Assembly: GCA_963835295.1 (NCBI GenBank)
Contig: CAWIEX010000014.1
Location: forward strand, 620,001 to 684,000
DNA: 64,000 nt
Reading direction: 5' to 3'
Source of the DNA: JAOPZW01 sp963835295
GTDB lineage: Bacteria; Actinomycetota; Thermoleophilia; Solirubrobacterales; Solirubrobacteraceae
The notes beneath the pieces are model-generated. The model was given only the letters and a program-made list of their open reading frames with translations. It made no database searches and was not told the origin of the DNA. Made by a program: the position numbers and the translations under genes. This document shows positions 8,377 through 16,684 of this stretch, piece by piece (the stretch's first letter is position 1; every line of letters starts with the position of its first letter).

Positions 8377-9044
8377 GCGAGCCCCGCCTGGCGGCCCGTC
8401 GTGCCGCGATCGCGGCGATGGGAGAAGAAGCGCTCCGCGTCGCACGCCGTGCACAGGCCACAGTCGTGGATCTCGGCGACGCCGGCGCCGTGCAGGCGCG
8501 CGCGGGCGACCGCCTTGAGGTCGAGCGTGCGCGCGCTGGTCCCGAAGACCGCGCGGACGTCGTCGCCGACCTCGTAGCAGCACGGGCCGATGCCGGGGCC
8601 GATGGCGGCCGTGACCGGCCCCGCGCCGCCGAAGGCGGCCACCCCGGCCTCGAGCACGCCGCCCGACAGCCCGCGCCAGCCCGCGTGGACCACCCCGACG
8701 GCGTCGGGGCCGGCCAGCGCGACCGGCAGGCAGTCGGCGACGAGCACGATGGCCGCCACGCCCGGGCGGGTGGTGACCTGGCCGTCGGCCTCCTCGCCGC
8801 CCTGCCCGTCGACGACGACGCGCGTGCCGTGCACCTGGCGGCCCTGCGCGAGGCGCTCGGCGCCGGCGTGCGCGCGCACGCGCTCGCGGTTGGCCGCCAC
8901 GCGATCGGGCTCGTCGTCGGTGAGCAGGCCGAGGTTGAGCGATGCGTACGGGCCCTCGGACACGCCACCGCGGCGCGTGGTGAAGAGCGCGGTGGCACCC
9001 GGCAGGTCGACGACCAGGTGCTCGCCGTCGGCGCGGAAGCTCAC
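8364..9044 (-). CDS. pgeF: Polyphenol oxidase / laccase-domain protein (PgeF, YfiH)
   Basis: YfiH/DUF152 family; members act as purine nucleoside phosphorylase or peptidoglycan editing factor. The metal ligands are in place: His72 in QVHGTR, Cys105 in VADCLPVAL and His120 in HAGWRGLSGG, followed by GPGIGPCCYEVG. The start is GTG at 9044, overlapping the upstream stop (GTGA), which gives 226 residues. The order pgeF-yggS-sepF is conserved in actinobacteria. Confidence 0.87.
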   Translation of the reverse strand: MSFRADGEHLVVDLPGATALFTTRRGGVSEGPYASLNLGLLTDDEPDRVAANRERVRAHAGAERLAQGRQVHGTRVVVDGQGGEEADGQVTTRPGVAAIVLVADCLPVALAGPDAVGVVHAGWRGLSGGVLEAGVAAFGGAGPVTAAIGPGIGPCCYEVGDDVRAVFGTSARTLDLKAVARARLHGAGVAEIHDCGLCTACDAERFFSHRRDRGTTGRQAGLAWRS

Positions 9045-10036
9045 GTCACCAACAGCTCCACGCCGTCGACGGGCGTGCGCTGGGCGTACTCGAAGTGGGC
9101 GTTGCCGTCGGCGACCAGCGTGTCGCGCAGCACCCAGCCGGCGCGCCCGCGGGACGTGCGGTCCCAGACGTTGACGCGCATCGAGGCCACCTCGCTGTTG
9201 TAGCAGTAGGCCAGGTCCCCGTCGGGGTCCTGGTAGGTGACGCCGACGAGCGAGCCGCGCGGCGCGTCGACCTCGCCGACCACCCTGCGCCTGCCGTCGC
9301 GCGCCTCGAAGCGCCAGCTCGTCAGGCCGAAGCGGCTGGAGTTGCGGACCACGCTCGGCGGGCTCGTCGAGCGGAAGTCGTCGTCGCCGAAGCGTCCGAC
9401 CACCGGCGTGCTCGGCCCCAGCTCGCGCCCGAAGCGCGGCACGTAGACGCTGACGCCGTCGAGGTAGGAGCCCGGGCGCGGCTCGCCCTCGACGCCGCGC
9501 AGGTCGTTGGCGTGCGCCCACGTCCAGCGCAACGCGTGCTTGGAGCCCCACAGGTGCGCCTGCCCTCCGCGCGCGCTCTCCAGGACGAGCTCGCGGTCGG
9601 CGAAGCGCACCGTGCCGGAGACCGCGAGGTCGGGGTGGGCCAGGACGAGGATGGTCTTGGCGATGCCGGCGCGCCGCAGGAGCCGGTCCACGTGCTCGGC
9701 CGCCGGCAGCGACGGCTCCCACGTGAGCTCCCACGAGACGTCCTCGAAGTCACCCGCCATGCCGCGGTCGGACAGGTCCGCGCCGGCCAGCGTCAGCCAG
9801 AACGGGTCGGGCTGGGCCGTCAGCGCGTCGATCGGGTGGGTCACCTTGCGCGCGAAGCGCAAGCCGTCGCGATCCATGGCCATGAACCACAGCGCGCACT
9901 CGCCCGGGCCCTGCGACGGTGAGCGCATCGTGTAGCGGATCCACAGGCCCGTGGCGCTGCGCGGATCGGTGGCCGAGAGGTAGTAGACCTCGTAGTGGCC
10001 CGGGCCGCCGTCCCACTGAAGCACGTTGGCGCTCAT
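9041..10036 (-). CDS. Conserved protein, possibly AttH/CrtC-like lipocalin fold
   Basis: A 331-residue protein without signal peptide or membrane segment. The start contains GGPGHYEVYYLSATDP and TGLWIRYTMRSPSQGPG, then ALWFMAMDRDG; the second half has HALRWTWAHANDL, YLDGVSVYVPRF and WRFEARDGRRRVVGEVDAPR. This alternating beta pattern with Gly/Trp-rich turns resembles the AttH / carotenoid 1,2-hydratase / tocopherol-cyclase-like proteins, but I cannot assign a reaction. It overlaps pgeF by four bases and so is probably co-transcribed with the cca-pgeF run. Confidence 0.6.
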   Translation of the reverse strand: MSANVLQWDGGPGHYEVYYLSATDPRSATGLWIRYTMRSPSQGPGECALWFMAMDRDGLRFARKVTHPIDALTAQPDPFWLTLAGADLSDRGMAGDFEDVSWELTWEPSLPAAEHVDRLLRRAGIAKTILVLAHPDLAVSGTVRFADRELVLESARGGQAHLWGSKHALRWTWAHANDLRGVEGEPRPGSYLDGVSVYVPRFGRELGPSTPVVGRFGDDDFRSTSPPSVVRNSSRFGLTSWRFEARDGRRRVVGEVDAPRGSLVGVTYQDPDGDLAYCYNSEVASMRVNVWDRTSRGRAGWVLRDTLVADGNAHFEYAQRTPVDGVELLVT

Positions 10037-10047
10037 CCGCCGCGAGC

Positions 10048-11208
10048 CTATCCGCCGTCCTGCGCGAGCGCCGTCGCCAGCTCCTGCTCGCGCCCGGCGA
10101 TCTCGCCGTCGAGCTTGCGATCCAGGGCGCGCTGCAGCCGCGCGCCGATCTCCGGCCCCTGGGGCACGCCGGCGGCGAGCAGGTCGTCGCCGTTGATCTC
10201 GAGGCCCACCCCGCGCAGGTCGGCCAGCCAGCGGCGCGCGTTCTCGCCCCCGGCCAGCGCGACGGCCTCGACCGGCGCGCCGCGCGCGGCGCGAGCGATC
10301 TCGGCGTTGCTGCGCGCCGCGCGCAGCGGCGCGCCCGTGGAGTAGCGCGAGGCGGCGGCCACCCGGTCGCGCTCGCCGGCGACGAAGCCCATGGCGTCCA
10401 GCCACGCCAGCAGGGCGCGGGCGTCCATCCCCGCGGTGCTGGCCGCCAGCGTGAGCAGGTCGCGCCGGCCGTCTTCGGGCAGCAGGTCGAGCGCGGGGGC
10501 CAGCGCGCGCGGGGCCGGGTCGAAGCCGTCGGGCAGGTAGGCGGGGTTGAGCTCGGCGACGGCCTGCAGCGCGGCCAGCGGGTCTGGCTCGGTGAGGGCC
10601 AGGCGCAGCTCGGCCCCGAGGCGGTCGCCGCTCACCGTCGTCGGGTCCGCCGCGGCCGCCAGCGCGCGCGTGTGCTCGTCGACGTCGAAGCCCAGGCGGG
10701 CCGCGTAGCGCGCCACCCGCCAGACGCGGGTGGGGTCGTCGACGAACGACGCCTCGTGCAGCACGCGCAGCACGCCGGCCTCGAGGTCCTCGAGCGCCCC
10801 CTCGACGCCGGCCAGCGTCCCGTCCATGCGTAGCGCCATGGCGTTGACCGTCACGTCGCGGCGACGGAGGTCCTCGTCGAGCGTGCCCGGCCGCACGTCG
10901 GGCAGGGCGCCCGGGTGCGCGTAGCTCTCGGCGCGGGCGCGCACGAGGTCGAAGGCGCAGTCGCCGGCCCGGACGCGCGCGGTGCCGAAGCGCTCGTGGG
11001 CGGCGACCTCGCCGCCCAGGCGCGCCGCGGCGGCGTCGACGTCGCCCTCGACCACCACGTCGAGCTCGCGCCACGGGCGTCCCAGCAGCAGGTCGCGCAC
11101 GGCCCCGCCGACGAGGTGGACGCCGTCGCCGGGCGCGAAGGCGTCCAGCAGCCGCGCGCCGCACGGGTCGGCGCGCAGCACGCCGAGAGCGTCTGACGCG
11201 TCGCGCAC
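10048..11208 (-). CDS. cca: CCA tRNA nucleotidyltransferase / poly(A) polymerase family
   Basis: Class II nucleotidyltransferase that builds or repairs tRNA 3' CCA ends, or adds poly(A). GGAVRD at 34-39 and RELDVVVEG (acidic pair E48/D50) form the active site; RRRDVTVNAMA and the RVWRVARYAARLGFDVDEHT segment follow. I choose GTG at 11208 (386 residues, GAGGG upstream) because the ATG at 11232 lies on the same CATG as the divergent gene's start. The alternative adds eight residues. Which of the two activities it has is not deducible. Confidence 0.82.
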   Translation of the reverse strand: MRDASDALGVLRADPCGARLLDAFAPGDGVHLVGGAVRDLLLGRPWRELDVVVEGDVDAAAARLGGEVAAHERFGTARVRAGDCAFDLVRARAESYAHPGALPDVRPGTLDEDLRRRDVTVNAMALRMDGTLAGVEGALEDLEAGVLRVLHEASFVDDPTRVWRVARYAARLGFDVDEHTRALAAAADPTTVSGDRLGAELRLALTEPDPLAALQAVAELNPAYLPDGFDPAPRALAPALDLLPEDGRRDLLTLAASTAGMDARALLAWLDAMGFVAGERDRVAAASRYSTGAPLRAARSNAEIARAARGAPVEAVALAGGENARRWLADLRGVGLEINGDDLLAAGVPQGPEIGARLQRALDRKLDGEIAGREQELATALAQDGG

Positions 11209-11218
11209 AGCGCAACGG

Positions 11219-11224
11219 TACCCT
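11219..11224 (+). promoter_or_regulatory. TACCCT, putative -10 of a leaderless transcript
   Basis: TANNNT hexamer ending 6 nt before the ATG at 11231; no Shine-Dalgarno sequence is present. It lies in the 22 nt between the chosen cca start (11208) and the divergent gene. Confidence 0.45.
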
Positions 11225-11230
11225 CGGGGC

Positions 11231-12829
11231 ATGTTCCCGCGCCTGCGCGGCCGGTGGCGCTGGCTGGCGCTCGGGGGCGTGCTCTGCGTGGTGGCCGCCG
11301 GAGCCGCGGTCGCCTACCTCACGATGTCCCAGCCGGGCAACGTCTCGCATCCGGACGTCGAGTTCACCGACACGCAGGACACGGGCACCACGAGCACCCA
11401 GCGTAAGCCGAAGGCCACCGAGCACCCGATGGACGACGGCTTCGCGTGGCCGGAATTCGGCTACACGAAGGCGCGCACGCGCTACCTGCCGCTCAAGACG
11501 CCGCTGCGCCCGCCGTTCGTGACCCAGTGGCGGGTGACGGGCCGGGAGCTCATCGAGTTCCCGCCGGTGCTGTGCCGGCGCTCGCTGTACCTGGAGAAGA
11601 ACAACGGCGCGCTCTACAAGGTCAGCCGCCTGACCGGTCGCGTGCGGTGGAAGGCGAAGATCGGCTACCTGGCCGCTTCGTCGCCGGCCTGCGCCGGGAA
11701 CAGCGTCTACGCCGTGGTGCTGGCCCGCGGCAAGGGCATCAAGGGCGGGCGCGTAATCGCTCTCGACGTCAAGAACGGCCGCGTGCGCTGGTCGCGCAAG
11801 CTGCCCTCGCGCGCGGAGTCCTCGCCGCTCGTGGCCAGCGGGCGCGTCTACTTCGGCACCGAGGACGGCACGGTCTACGCGCTGCGCGCCCGCGACGGGG
11901 CGGTGCGCTGGCGCTACAAGGCCGACGGCGCCGTCAAGGGCGGGCTGGCCCTCGACCAGGGGCGGCTGTTCTTCGGCGACTACGGCGGCAAGGTCCACGC
12001 CATCCGCCAGCGCGACGGCTCGCAGATCTGGGAGACCTCGAGCGCGGGCAGCGCGTTCGGCCTCAAGGCCGGGAGCTTCTACTCGACGCCGGCGGCAGCC
12101 TACGGGCGCGTCTACATCGGCTCGCTCGACGGCTTCGTCTACTCGTTCGCGGCCTCCGACGGCAAGCTCGCGTGGCGGCACAAGACCGGCAACTACGTCT
12201 ACTCCTCCCCTGCCGTGGCCGGCGTGCCCGGCGCGGGGCCGACGGTCTACATCGGCTCCTACGACGGGCGCCTCTACGCCTTCGACGCGCGCTCGGGGCG
12301 CGTGCGCTGGGCGCACGACGCCGGCGGCAAGATCTCGGGCGCCCCCGTGGTGGTCGGGGACCTCGTCTTCTACTCGAACCTCTCACGGCGCTCGTCGGCG
12401 GCGGTCGGCGCCGTGACCGGCAAGCTCGTGTGGGCGACGGGCCGCGGCGCCTTCAACCCCATCATCTCCGACGGCCGGCGGCTGTACTTCCTGGGCTACT
12501 CGAGCCTCTTCATGCTCTCGTCGCGTGGCCAGGCGCGCAGCGACGAGCGCGCCCGCGACGGGCTCGCGCGCCAGGCCGGCGCCGGCGCCGCGCGGGCCAA
12601 GCGCAAGTCCGCCAGATACCACGCCCAGCTGCAGCGCATCCACAAGCGCAAGGTCGCGCGCCGGGTGGCGGCGCGCCGTGCCGCCGTGCGCCGCAACAAG
12701 CGGCTGCGCCGCCAGCACCGCAAGATCTGCTTCAAGAGCCACGGCCGCACCGTGTGCCGCGTCCCGCGCCCGCTGGTGTGCGTGGCGCACCGCAACGGCA
12801 GGACGGTCTGCCGCCCGCGGAAGGGCTAG
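11231..12829 (+). CDS. Membrane-anchored PQQ-like beta-propeller protein with basic Cys-containing tail
   Basis: 532 residues: a single N-terminal membrane segment (about 10-31) after RLRGRWR, a Thr/Asp-rich linker, then a PQQ/BamB-like propeller with recurring blade motifs such as GRVYFGTEDGTVYALRARDG, RVYIGSLDGFVYSFAASDG and TVYIGSYDGRLYAFDARSG. The last 100 residues are extremely Arg/Lys-rich and end in two Cys pairs within CFKSHGRTVCR and CVAHRNGRTVCR. PQQ enzyme residues are not evident, so it is more likely a scaffold than a dehydrogenase. It would face outside the cell; its partner is unknown. Confidence 0.75.
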   Translation: MFPRLRGRWRWLALGGVLCVVAAGAAVAYLTMSQPGNVSHPDVEFTDTQDTGTTSTQRKPKATEHPMDDGFAWPEFGYTKARTRYLPLKTPLRPPFVTQWRVTGRELIEFPPVLCRRSLYLEKNNGALYKVSRLTGRVRWKAKIGYLAASSPACAGNSVYAVVLARGKGIKGGRVIALDVKNGRVRWSRKLPSRAESSPLVASGRVYFGTEDGTVYALRARDGAVRWRYKADGAVKGGLALDQGRLFFGDYGGKVHAIRQRDGSQIWETSSAGSAFGLKAGSFYSTPAAAYGRVYIGSLDGFVYSFAASDGKLAWRHKTGNYVYSSPAVAGVPGAGPTVYIGSYDGRLYAFDARSGRVRWAHDAGGKISGAPVVVGDLVFYSNLSRRSSAAVGAVTGKLVWATGRGAFNPIISDGRRLYFLGYSSLFMLSSRGQARSDERARDGLARQAGAGAARAKRKSARYHAQLQRIHKRKVARRVAARRAAVRRNKRLRRQHRKICFKSHGRTVCRVPRPLVCVAHRNGRTVCRPRKG

Positions 12830-12862
12830 CAGCCACCTGCAGCCCGTTGTGGCCCCCTTCGG

Positions 12863-12914
12863 GGTGAACTGTCCTGCCCAATGGTCGTCCTGCGACCAAG
12901 GGGCAGGACGGTAG
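12863..12914. repeat. 52-nt cruciform intergenic repeat, copy 1
   Basis: Outer 12-bp stem (12868-12879 with 12901-12912, one G-T pair) enclosing a 5-bp stem (12883-12887 with 12893-12897). The same 52 nt recur inverted at 47215-47266 with a few differences. It lies between two convergent genes, 34 bp after one stop and 3 bp before the other, so it may also act as a bidirectional terminator. It resembles a REP-type element; this is inference. Confidence 0.75.
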
Positions 12915-12916
12915 GG

Positions 12917-13768
12917 CTAGGGCGTCGTCGCCGGGGGCTGCGTGGTCGCCGGCGGCTGGGTCTGCTCCGCCGGGGGCTGCGTCGTCGCCGGCGCCGGGGT
13001 CTGGGCCGGTGCGGGCGCCGTCGTCGTCTGCCCGCCGGGCGCCGTCGTCGTCGTGTCGGGCTGGGTCGTCGTGCCCTGCGGCTGCGTGCCGGTGCTCGTG
13101 CTCTGATCCGTGCTCGTCGTCTTCTTCTCGTCGGTCTTCGTCTTCGTCGTGGACGACGTGGGGCGGCGGCCCCCGAAGATCGTGGTGTGGTGCGAGCTCG
13201 AGACCACCGAGCGCCCGGCCACGAGCTCGGGCAGCGTCATGGCCGCGATGGCGATCACGCAGGCCAGCAGGCCGGTGGCGACGGCGAGCTTCCAGTGCCG
13301 GCCGGTGGCGCGCTCGCGCCGGTAGACGCGCATCTCGCTCAGCCCGGGATCGGGGCCGACGACCGGCGGCGGCGGAGCGTAGGCCTCGGGCGGTGGCTCG
13401 GCCACGGCCCGCGTGGCGCGCGCCAGCGGAGGAGCGGCGGCGCGCGTGGCGATCGAGCTCACGCGCTTGGCGGGGCGCTCCACCGCCTCCTTGACGAGCG
13501 CGACGATGACGGGCGTCATCGCCGTGGCCCACACCGTGCCCGCCTGCCAGAGCCTCGAGACGACGGTGGCAGCGACGACGGAGGCGACGGCGGCGGCGAG
13601 CAGCGTGGTCACGTCGAGACCGCCGCGCGCTGGCGGCTCGACGGGCTGGGGGGCGGGGCTCCGGCGTGGCGAAGCGCCCGTCCGGCGCGTGTTGGGCTGT
13701 GACGACATTGGTTGCGACTGCGCCCACCGAGCGGGCGTCGAAGGGCTCGCGCGCTCCAGGAGGGGCAC
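12917..13768 (-). CDS. Membrane protein with proline/threonine/glutamine-rich extracellular tail
   Basis: 283 residues of unknown function. Two hydrophobic segments lie near residues 53-70 and 80-92 (LDVTTLLAAAVASVVAATVV then a second Ala/Val run), a cytoplasmic Pro-rich loop follows, and a third segment (WKLAVATGLLACVIAIAAM) leads to a tail of Thr/Gln/Pro repeats such as PPATTQPPATT. The GTG at 13768 is preceded by AGAGGAGAGG seven bases away, which supports this start over the later ATG at 13708. It follows hisF on the same strand after 60 bp and ends 3 bp from the 52-nt repeat. Confidence 0.6.
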   Translation of the reverse strand: MPLLERASPSTPARWAQSQPMSSQPNTRRTGASPRRSPAPQPVEPPARGGLDVTTLLAAAVASVVAATVVSRLWQAGTVWATAMTPVIVALVKEAVERPAKRVSSIATRAAAPPLARATRAVAEPPPEAYAPPPPVVGPDPGLSEMRVYRRERATGRHWKLAVATGLLACVIAIAAMTLPELVAGRSVVSSSHHTTIFGGRRPTSSTTKTKTDEKKTTSTDQSTSTGTQPQGTTTQPDTTTTAPGGQTTTAPAPAQTPAPATTQPPAEQTQPPATTQPPATTP

Positions 13769-13828
13769 AGGCGAGCCTCTCCTCTGTTCTAGCAGACCTG
13801 CCCGGACGGATGGTTGCGCACGCGTTGG

Positions 13829-14581
13829 CTATGCACGTACCGCGATGCCGGCGGCGGCCAGGTGCGCCTTGGCCGCGGCCACCGTGTGCTGGCCGTAGTG
13901 AAAGATCGACGCGCACAGCGCCGCGTCGGCCCCGGCGCGCAGCGCCTCGGAGAGGTGGTCGAGCGTGCCGGCGCCGCCCGAGGCGATGACCGGCACGGGC
14001 ACGGCGGCGGCTACGGCGCTCGTCAGCGCCAGGTCGTAGCCGTCGCTGGTGCCATCGCGGTCCATGCTCGTCAGCAGGATCTCGCCCGCCCCGCGCTCGG
14101 CCCCCTCGCGCGCCCACGCCACCGCGTCGCGCCCGGTCGCCGTGCGCCCGCCGGCCACGAAGACCTCCCAGGAGTCGCCGCTGCGCTTCGCGTCGATCGC
14201 GAGGACCACGCACTGCGCGCCGAAGCGGTCGGCCAGCTCGTCGACCAGCTCGGGCCGCACCACCGCCGCCGAGTTGACGCTGACCTTGTCCGCGCCGGCG
14301 TCGAGCACCGCCTGGGCGTCGGCCACCGAGCGGATGCCGCCGCCGATGGTGAAGGGGACGAAGACGTTGTCGGCCGTGCGACGCGCCAGCTCGACCATCG
14401 TGTCGCGCTTCTCGTGCGTCGCGGTGATGTCGAGGAAGACGAGCTCGTCGGCGCCCTCGGCGTCGTAGCGCTCGGCCAGCTCGACGGGGTCGCCGGCGTC
14501 GCGGATGTCGACGAAGTTCGTGCCCTTGACCACGCGCCCGGCGTCGACGTCCAGGCAGGGGATGACGCGCTTGAGGTGCAC
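13829..14581 (-). CDS. hisF: Imidazole glycerol phosphate synthase, cyclase subunit
   Basis: Cyclises PRFAR plus ammonia from HisH to imidazole glycerol phosphate and AICAR. A 250-residue beta/alpha barrel with both catalytic Asp residues, Asp11 in PCLDVDAGRVVKG and Asp130 in VLAIDAKR, plus the phosphate-binding GGGIRS (80-85) and ASGGAGTLDH. Unlike hisA and hisH it is not in the main his run; it follows an aminotransferase gene after 10 bp. Confidence 0.95.
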   Translation of the reverse strand: MHLKRVIPCLDVDAGRVVKGTNFVDIRDAGDPVELAERYDAEGADELVFLDITATHEKRDTMVELARRTADNVFVPFTIGGGIRSVADAQAVLDAGADKVSVNSAAVVRPELVDELADRFGAQCVVLAIDAKRSGDSWEVFVAGGRTATGRDAVAWAREGAERGAGEILLTSMDRDGTSDGYDLALTSAVAAAVPVPVIASGGAGTLDHLSEALRAGADAALCASIFHYGQHTVAAAKAHLAAAGIAVRA

Positions 14582-14591
14582 GCCCTCCAGG

Positions 14592-15740
14592 CTACGCGGC
14601 GGCGTCGCGCTGCGCCGCCGCCAGGCGCGCCACGCCCTCGGCGAGGTCGTCGTCGCCGACCGCCAGCGACAGGCGCGCGTAGCCGGCGCCGCGGGCGCCG
14701 AAGCCCTCGCCGGGGGCGACGGCGACGCGCGCCTGCTCGAGCAGGCGCTCGGGCGTCAGCCCGTCGGGCAGGCGCCACCAGGCATAGAAGGTGCCCTCGG
14801 GCGCCTGGAGCCCGAGGCCCTCCACGAGGACGTCGCGGCGGCGCCGATAGACCTCGAAGCGCTCGGCCACGTGCGACTGGTCGCCGCTCAGCGCCGCCAC
14901 CAGGCCGAGCTGGAGCGCGACCGGGACGCCGGCGTGCAGGTGGTCGAGCAGCAGGCGGATGCGCCCCACGATCTCCGCGTTGCCCACGGCGAAGCCCACC
15001 CGCCAGCCGGCCATGCCGTAGACCTTCGACGGCGACCACAGCTCGACCGCCACGTCGCGCGCGCCGTCGGCCTCGAGCACGCTGCGCGCCCGGCGCCCGT
15101 CGAAGGCCAGGAAAGCGTAGGCGAGGTCGTTGAGCAGCCAGCTGCCGCGCTCGTGCGCCCACGCCACCGCGGCCTCGAAGGTCCCCGGCGCCTCGCAGGC
15201 CGCGCACGGGTTCGACGGGTAGTTGAGGACCACGAGCGCGGGGCGCTCGTCGCCCAGCGCGCCGAAGTCGGGCTGCCAGTCGGCGGCGGCGTCGAGAGGC
15301 AGGGCGACTTTGCGCACGCGCGCGAGCGCGACGGCCGACAGGTAGTCCGGATAGCCCGGATCGGGCAGGGCGACGGCCTGGCCCGCGTCCGCGCAGGCCA
15401 GCGCGGCGAGCATGATCGCCGTCTTGGTCCCCGGCACGACGGCCACCTCGCGCTCGGGGTCGAGCTCCACGCCGTGGTCGGCGCGGTAGTGCGCCGCGAT
15501 CGCCTCGCACAGCTCGGCGCGGCCCTGGAAGGGCGGATAGCCGTGCATGCCGCCGGAGGCCTCGAGCTCGGCCTGCAGCGCCTCGAGCGCGATCGGCGGG
15601 GGCGGCAGGTCGGGGTTGCCGCGACCGAGATCGATCAGCCGCGGGCCGGGCAGCGCGCGCGCCGCGGCCGCCGCGCCCACGATCCGCGTGAAGTACTGCT
15701 CGGGGAGCGCGTCGAAGAGCTCCGGGGGCGGGCCGCTCAT
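14592..15740 (-). CDS. Class I/II PLP-dependent aminotransferase
   Basis: 382-residue fold-type I aminotransferase. DLGRGNPDLPPPP opens the core, HGYPPFQGRAELCEAIA follows, NYPSNP (173-178) and the PLP lysine Lys239 in SPSKVYGMAGWRVGF are intact. Overall it looks like the DapC / LL-DAP aminotransferase-like group. hisC is absent from the his run and this gene directly precedes hisF, so it could supply histidinol-phosphate aminotransferase; that is inference from position. The ATG at 15740 is 18 bp from the divergent gene's start. Confidence 0.8.
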   Translation of the reverse strand: MSGPPPELFDALPEQYFTRIVGAAAAARALPGPRLIDLGRGNPDLPPPPIALEALQAELEASGGMHGYPPFQGRAELCEAIAAHYRADHGVELDPEREVAVVPGTKTAIMLAALACADAGQAVALPDPGYPDYLSAVALARVRKVALPLDAAADWQPDFGALGDERPALVVLNYPSNPCAACEAPGTFEAAVAWAHERGSWLLNDLAYAFLAFDGRRARSVLEADGARDVAVELWSPSKVYGMAGWRVGFAVGNAEIVGRIRLLLDHLHAGVPVALQLGLVAALSGDQSHVAERFEVYRRRRDVLVEGLGLQAPEGTFYAWWRLPDGLTPERLLEQARVAVAPGEGFGARGAGYARLSLAVGDDDLAEGVARLAAAQRDAAA

Positions 15741-15746
15741 GGCCGG

Positions 15747-15752
15747 TATCTT
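15747..15752 (+). promoter_or_regulatory. TATCTT, putative -10 of a leaderless transcript
   Basis: TANNNT hexamer ending 6 nt before the ATG at 15759; no ribosome-binding site is seen. Confidence 0.45.
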
Positions 15753-15758
15753 CGCGCC

Positions 15759-16196
15759 ATGCCGCGGACCATGGACGACGCCGAATGGCGCGCCTTCGTG
15801 AGCGAGGGGACTCGCACCGGCAAGCTCGCCACGACGCGCCATGACGGCCGGCCACACGTGGTGCCGATCTGGTTCGTCCTCGACGGCGACGACTTCGTCT
15901 TCAACACCGGCGCGCACTCGATCAAGGGCCGCTCGCTGGCCCGCGACGGGATCGCCGCGCTGTGCGTCGACGACGAGCGCCCGCCCTATGGCTTCGTGAC
16001 GGTCACGGGCACGGTCACGATCACGACCGAGCGCGACGACCTGCGCCGCTGGGCCACGGTGATCGGCGCCCGCTACATGGGCGCCGACCGCGCCAAGGAG
16101 TTCGGGGAGCGCAACGCCATCGAGGGGGAGCTGCTGGTGCGCCTGCACGCCGACCACGTCCTGGCCCAAGCCGACATCGCGGGGTACGACACATGA
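15759..16196 (+). CDS. PPOX-class, probably F420-dependent, oxidoreductase
   Basis: 145-residue split-barrel flavin/deazaflavin protein of the pyridoxamine-phosphate-oxidase-like superfamily. The start has EGTRTGKLATTRHDGRPHVV followed by PIWFVLDGDDFVFNTG, then KGRSLARDGIAALCVDDERPPYGFV, the pattern of TIGR03618-type F420-dependent enzymes. The substrate is not deducible. Its stop overlaps the next ATG (ATGA), so it is coupled to the DUF3291 gene. Confidence 0.75.
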   Translation: MPRTMDDAEWRAFVSEGTRTGKLATTRHDGRPHVVPIWFVLDGDDFVFNTGAHSIKGRSLARDGIAALCVDDERPPYGFVTVTGTVTITTERDDLRRWATVIGARYMGADRAKEFGERNAIEGELLVRLHADHVLAQADIAGYDT

Positions 16197-16684
16197 CCGC
16201 CTTCCACATCGCCCAGCTCAACATCGGCCGCGCCCGCGGGCCCGTCGACGGGCCGGTCATGGCCGAGTTCATGGCGCTGCTCGACCCGGTCAACGCCGTG
16301 GCCGACGCCTCGCCGGGCTTCGTCTGGCGCCTGCAGACCGAGGAGGGCAACGCCACCGCGCTGCGCCCCTACGAGGACGACCGCATGATCGTCAACATGT
16401 CGGTCTGGGAGTCGATCGACGCGCTTGCGGCCTTTGTCTACGGCAGCGGCCACGTCGACGTCATGCGCCGCCGGCGCGAGTGGTTCGAGCTGATGAAGCC
16501 CTACATGGTCCTGTGGTGGGTCGCGGCGGGCGCCATCCCCACCGTCGACGAGGCCAAGGAGCGCCTCGAGCACCTGCGCGTCAACGGGCCGACGCCCTAC
16601 GCCTTCACGTTCAAGGCGCGCTTCCCCTCGCCCGACGCGGACGCCGAGGTCGTCGTCGTCGACGACCTGCGCTGCCCGGCCTAG
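16193..16684 (+). CDS. DUF3291 domain protein
   Basis: 163 residues: FHIAQLNIGRARGPVDGPVM at the start, then FVWRLQTEEGNATALR, NMSVWESIDALAAFVYGSGH and WFELMKPYMVLWWV, all typical of DUF3291, an ABM-like dimeric alpha/beta barrel family related to heme-degrading monooxygenases. No function is established for the family. It is translated from an ATG overlapping the PPOX gene, which suggests a joint oxidoreductive role. Its stop overlaps the convergent methyltransferase stop at CTAG. Confidence 0.75.
   Translation: MTAFHIAQLNIGRARGPVDGPVMAEFMALLDPVNAVADASPGFVWRLQTEEGNATALRPYEDDRMIVNMSVWESIDALAAFVYGSGHVDVMRRRREWFELMKPYMVLWWVAAGAIPTVDEAKERLEHLRVNGPTPYAFTFKARFPSPDADAEVVVVDDLRCPA

Noticed and set aside
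12917..13110. Thr/Gln/Pro codon repeats as a CRISPR-like or intergenic repeat
   Set aside because: They are in frame inside a membrane protein gene with a good ribosome-binding site; spacing is irregular.
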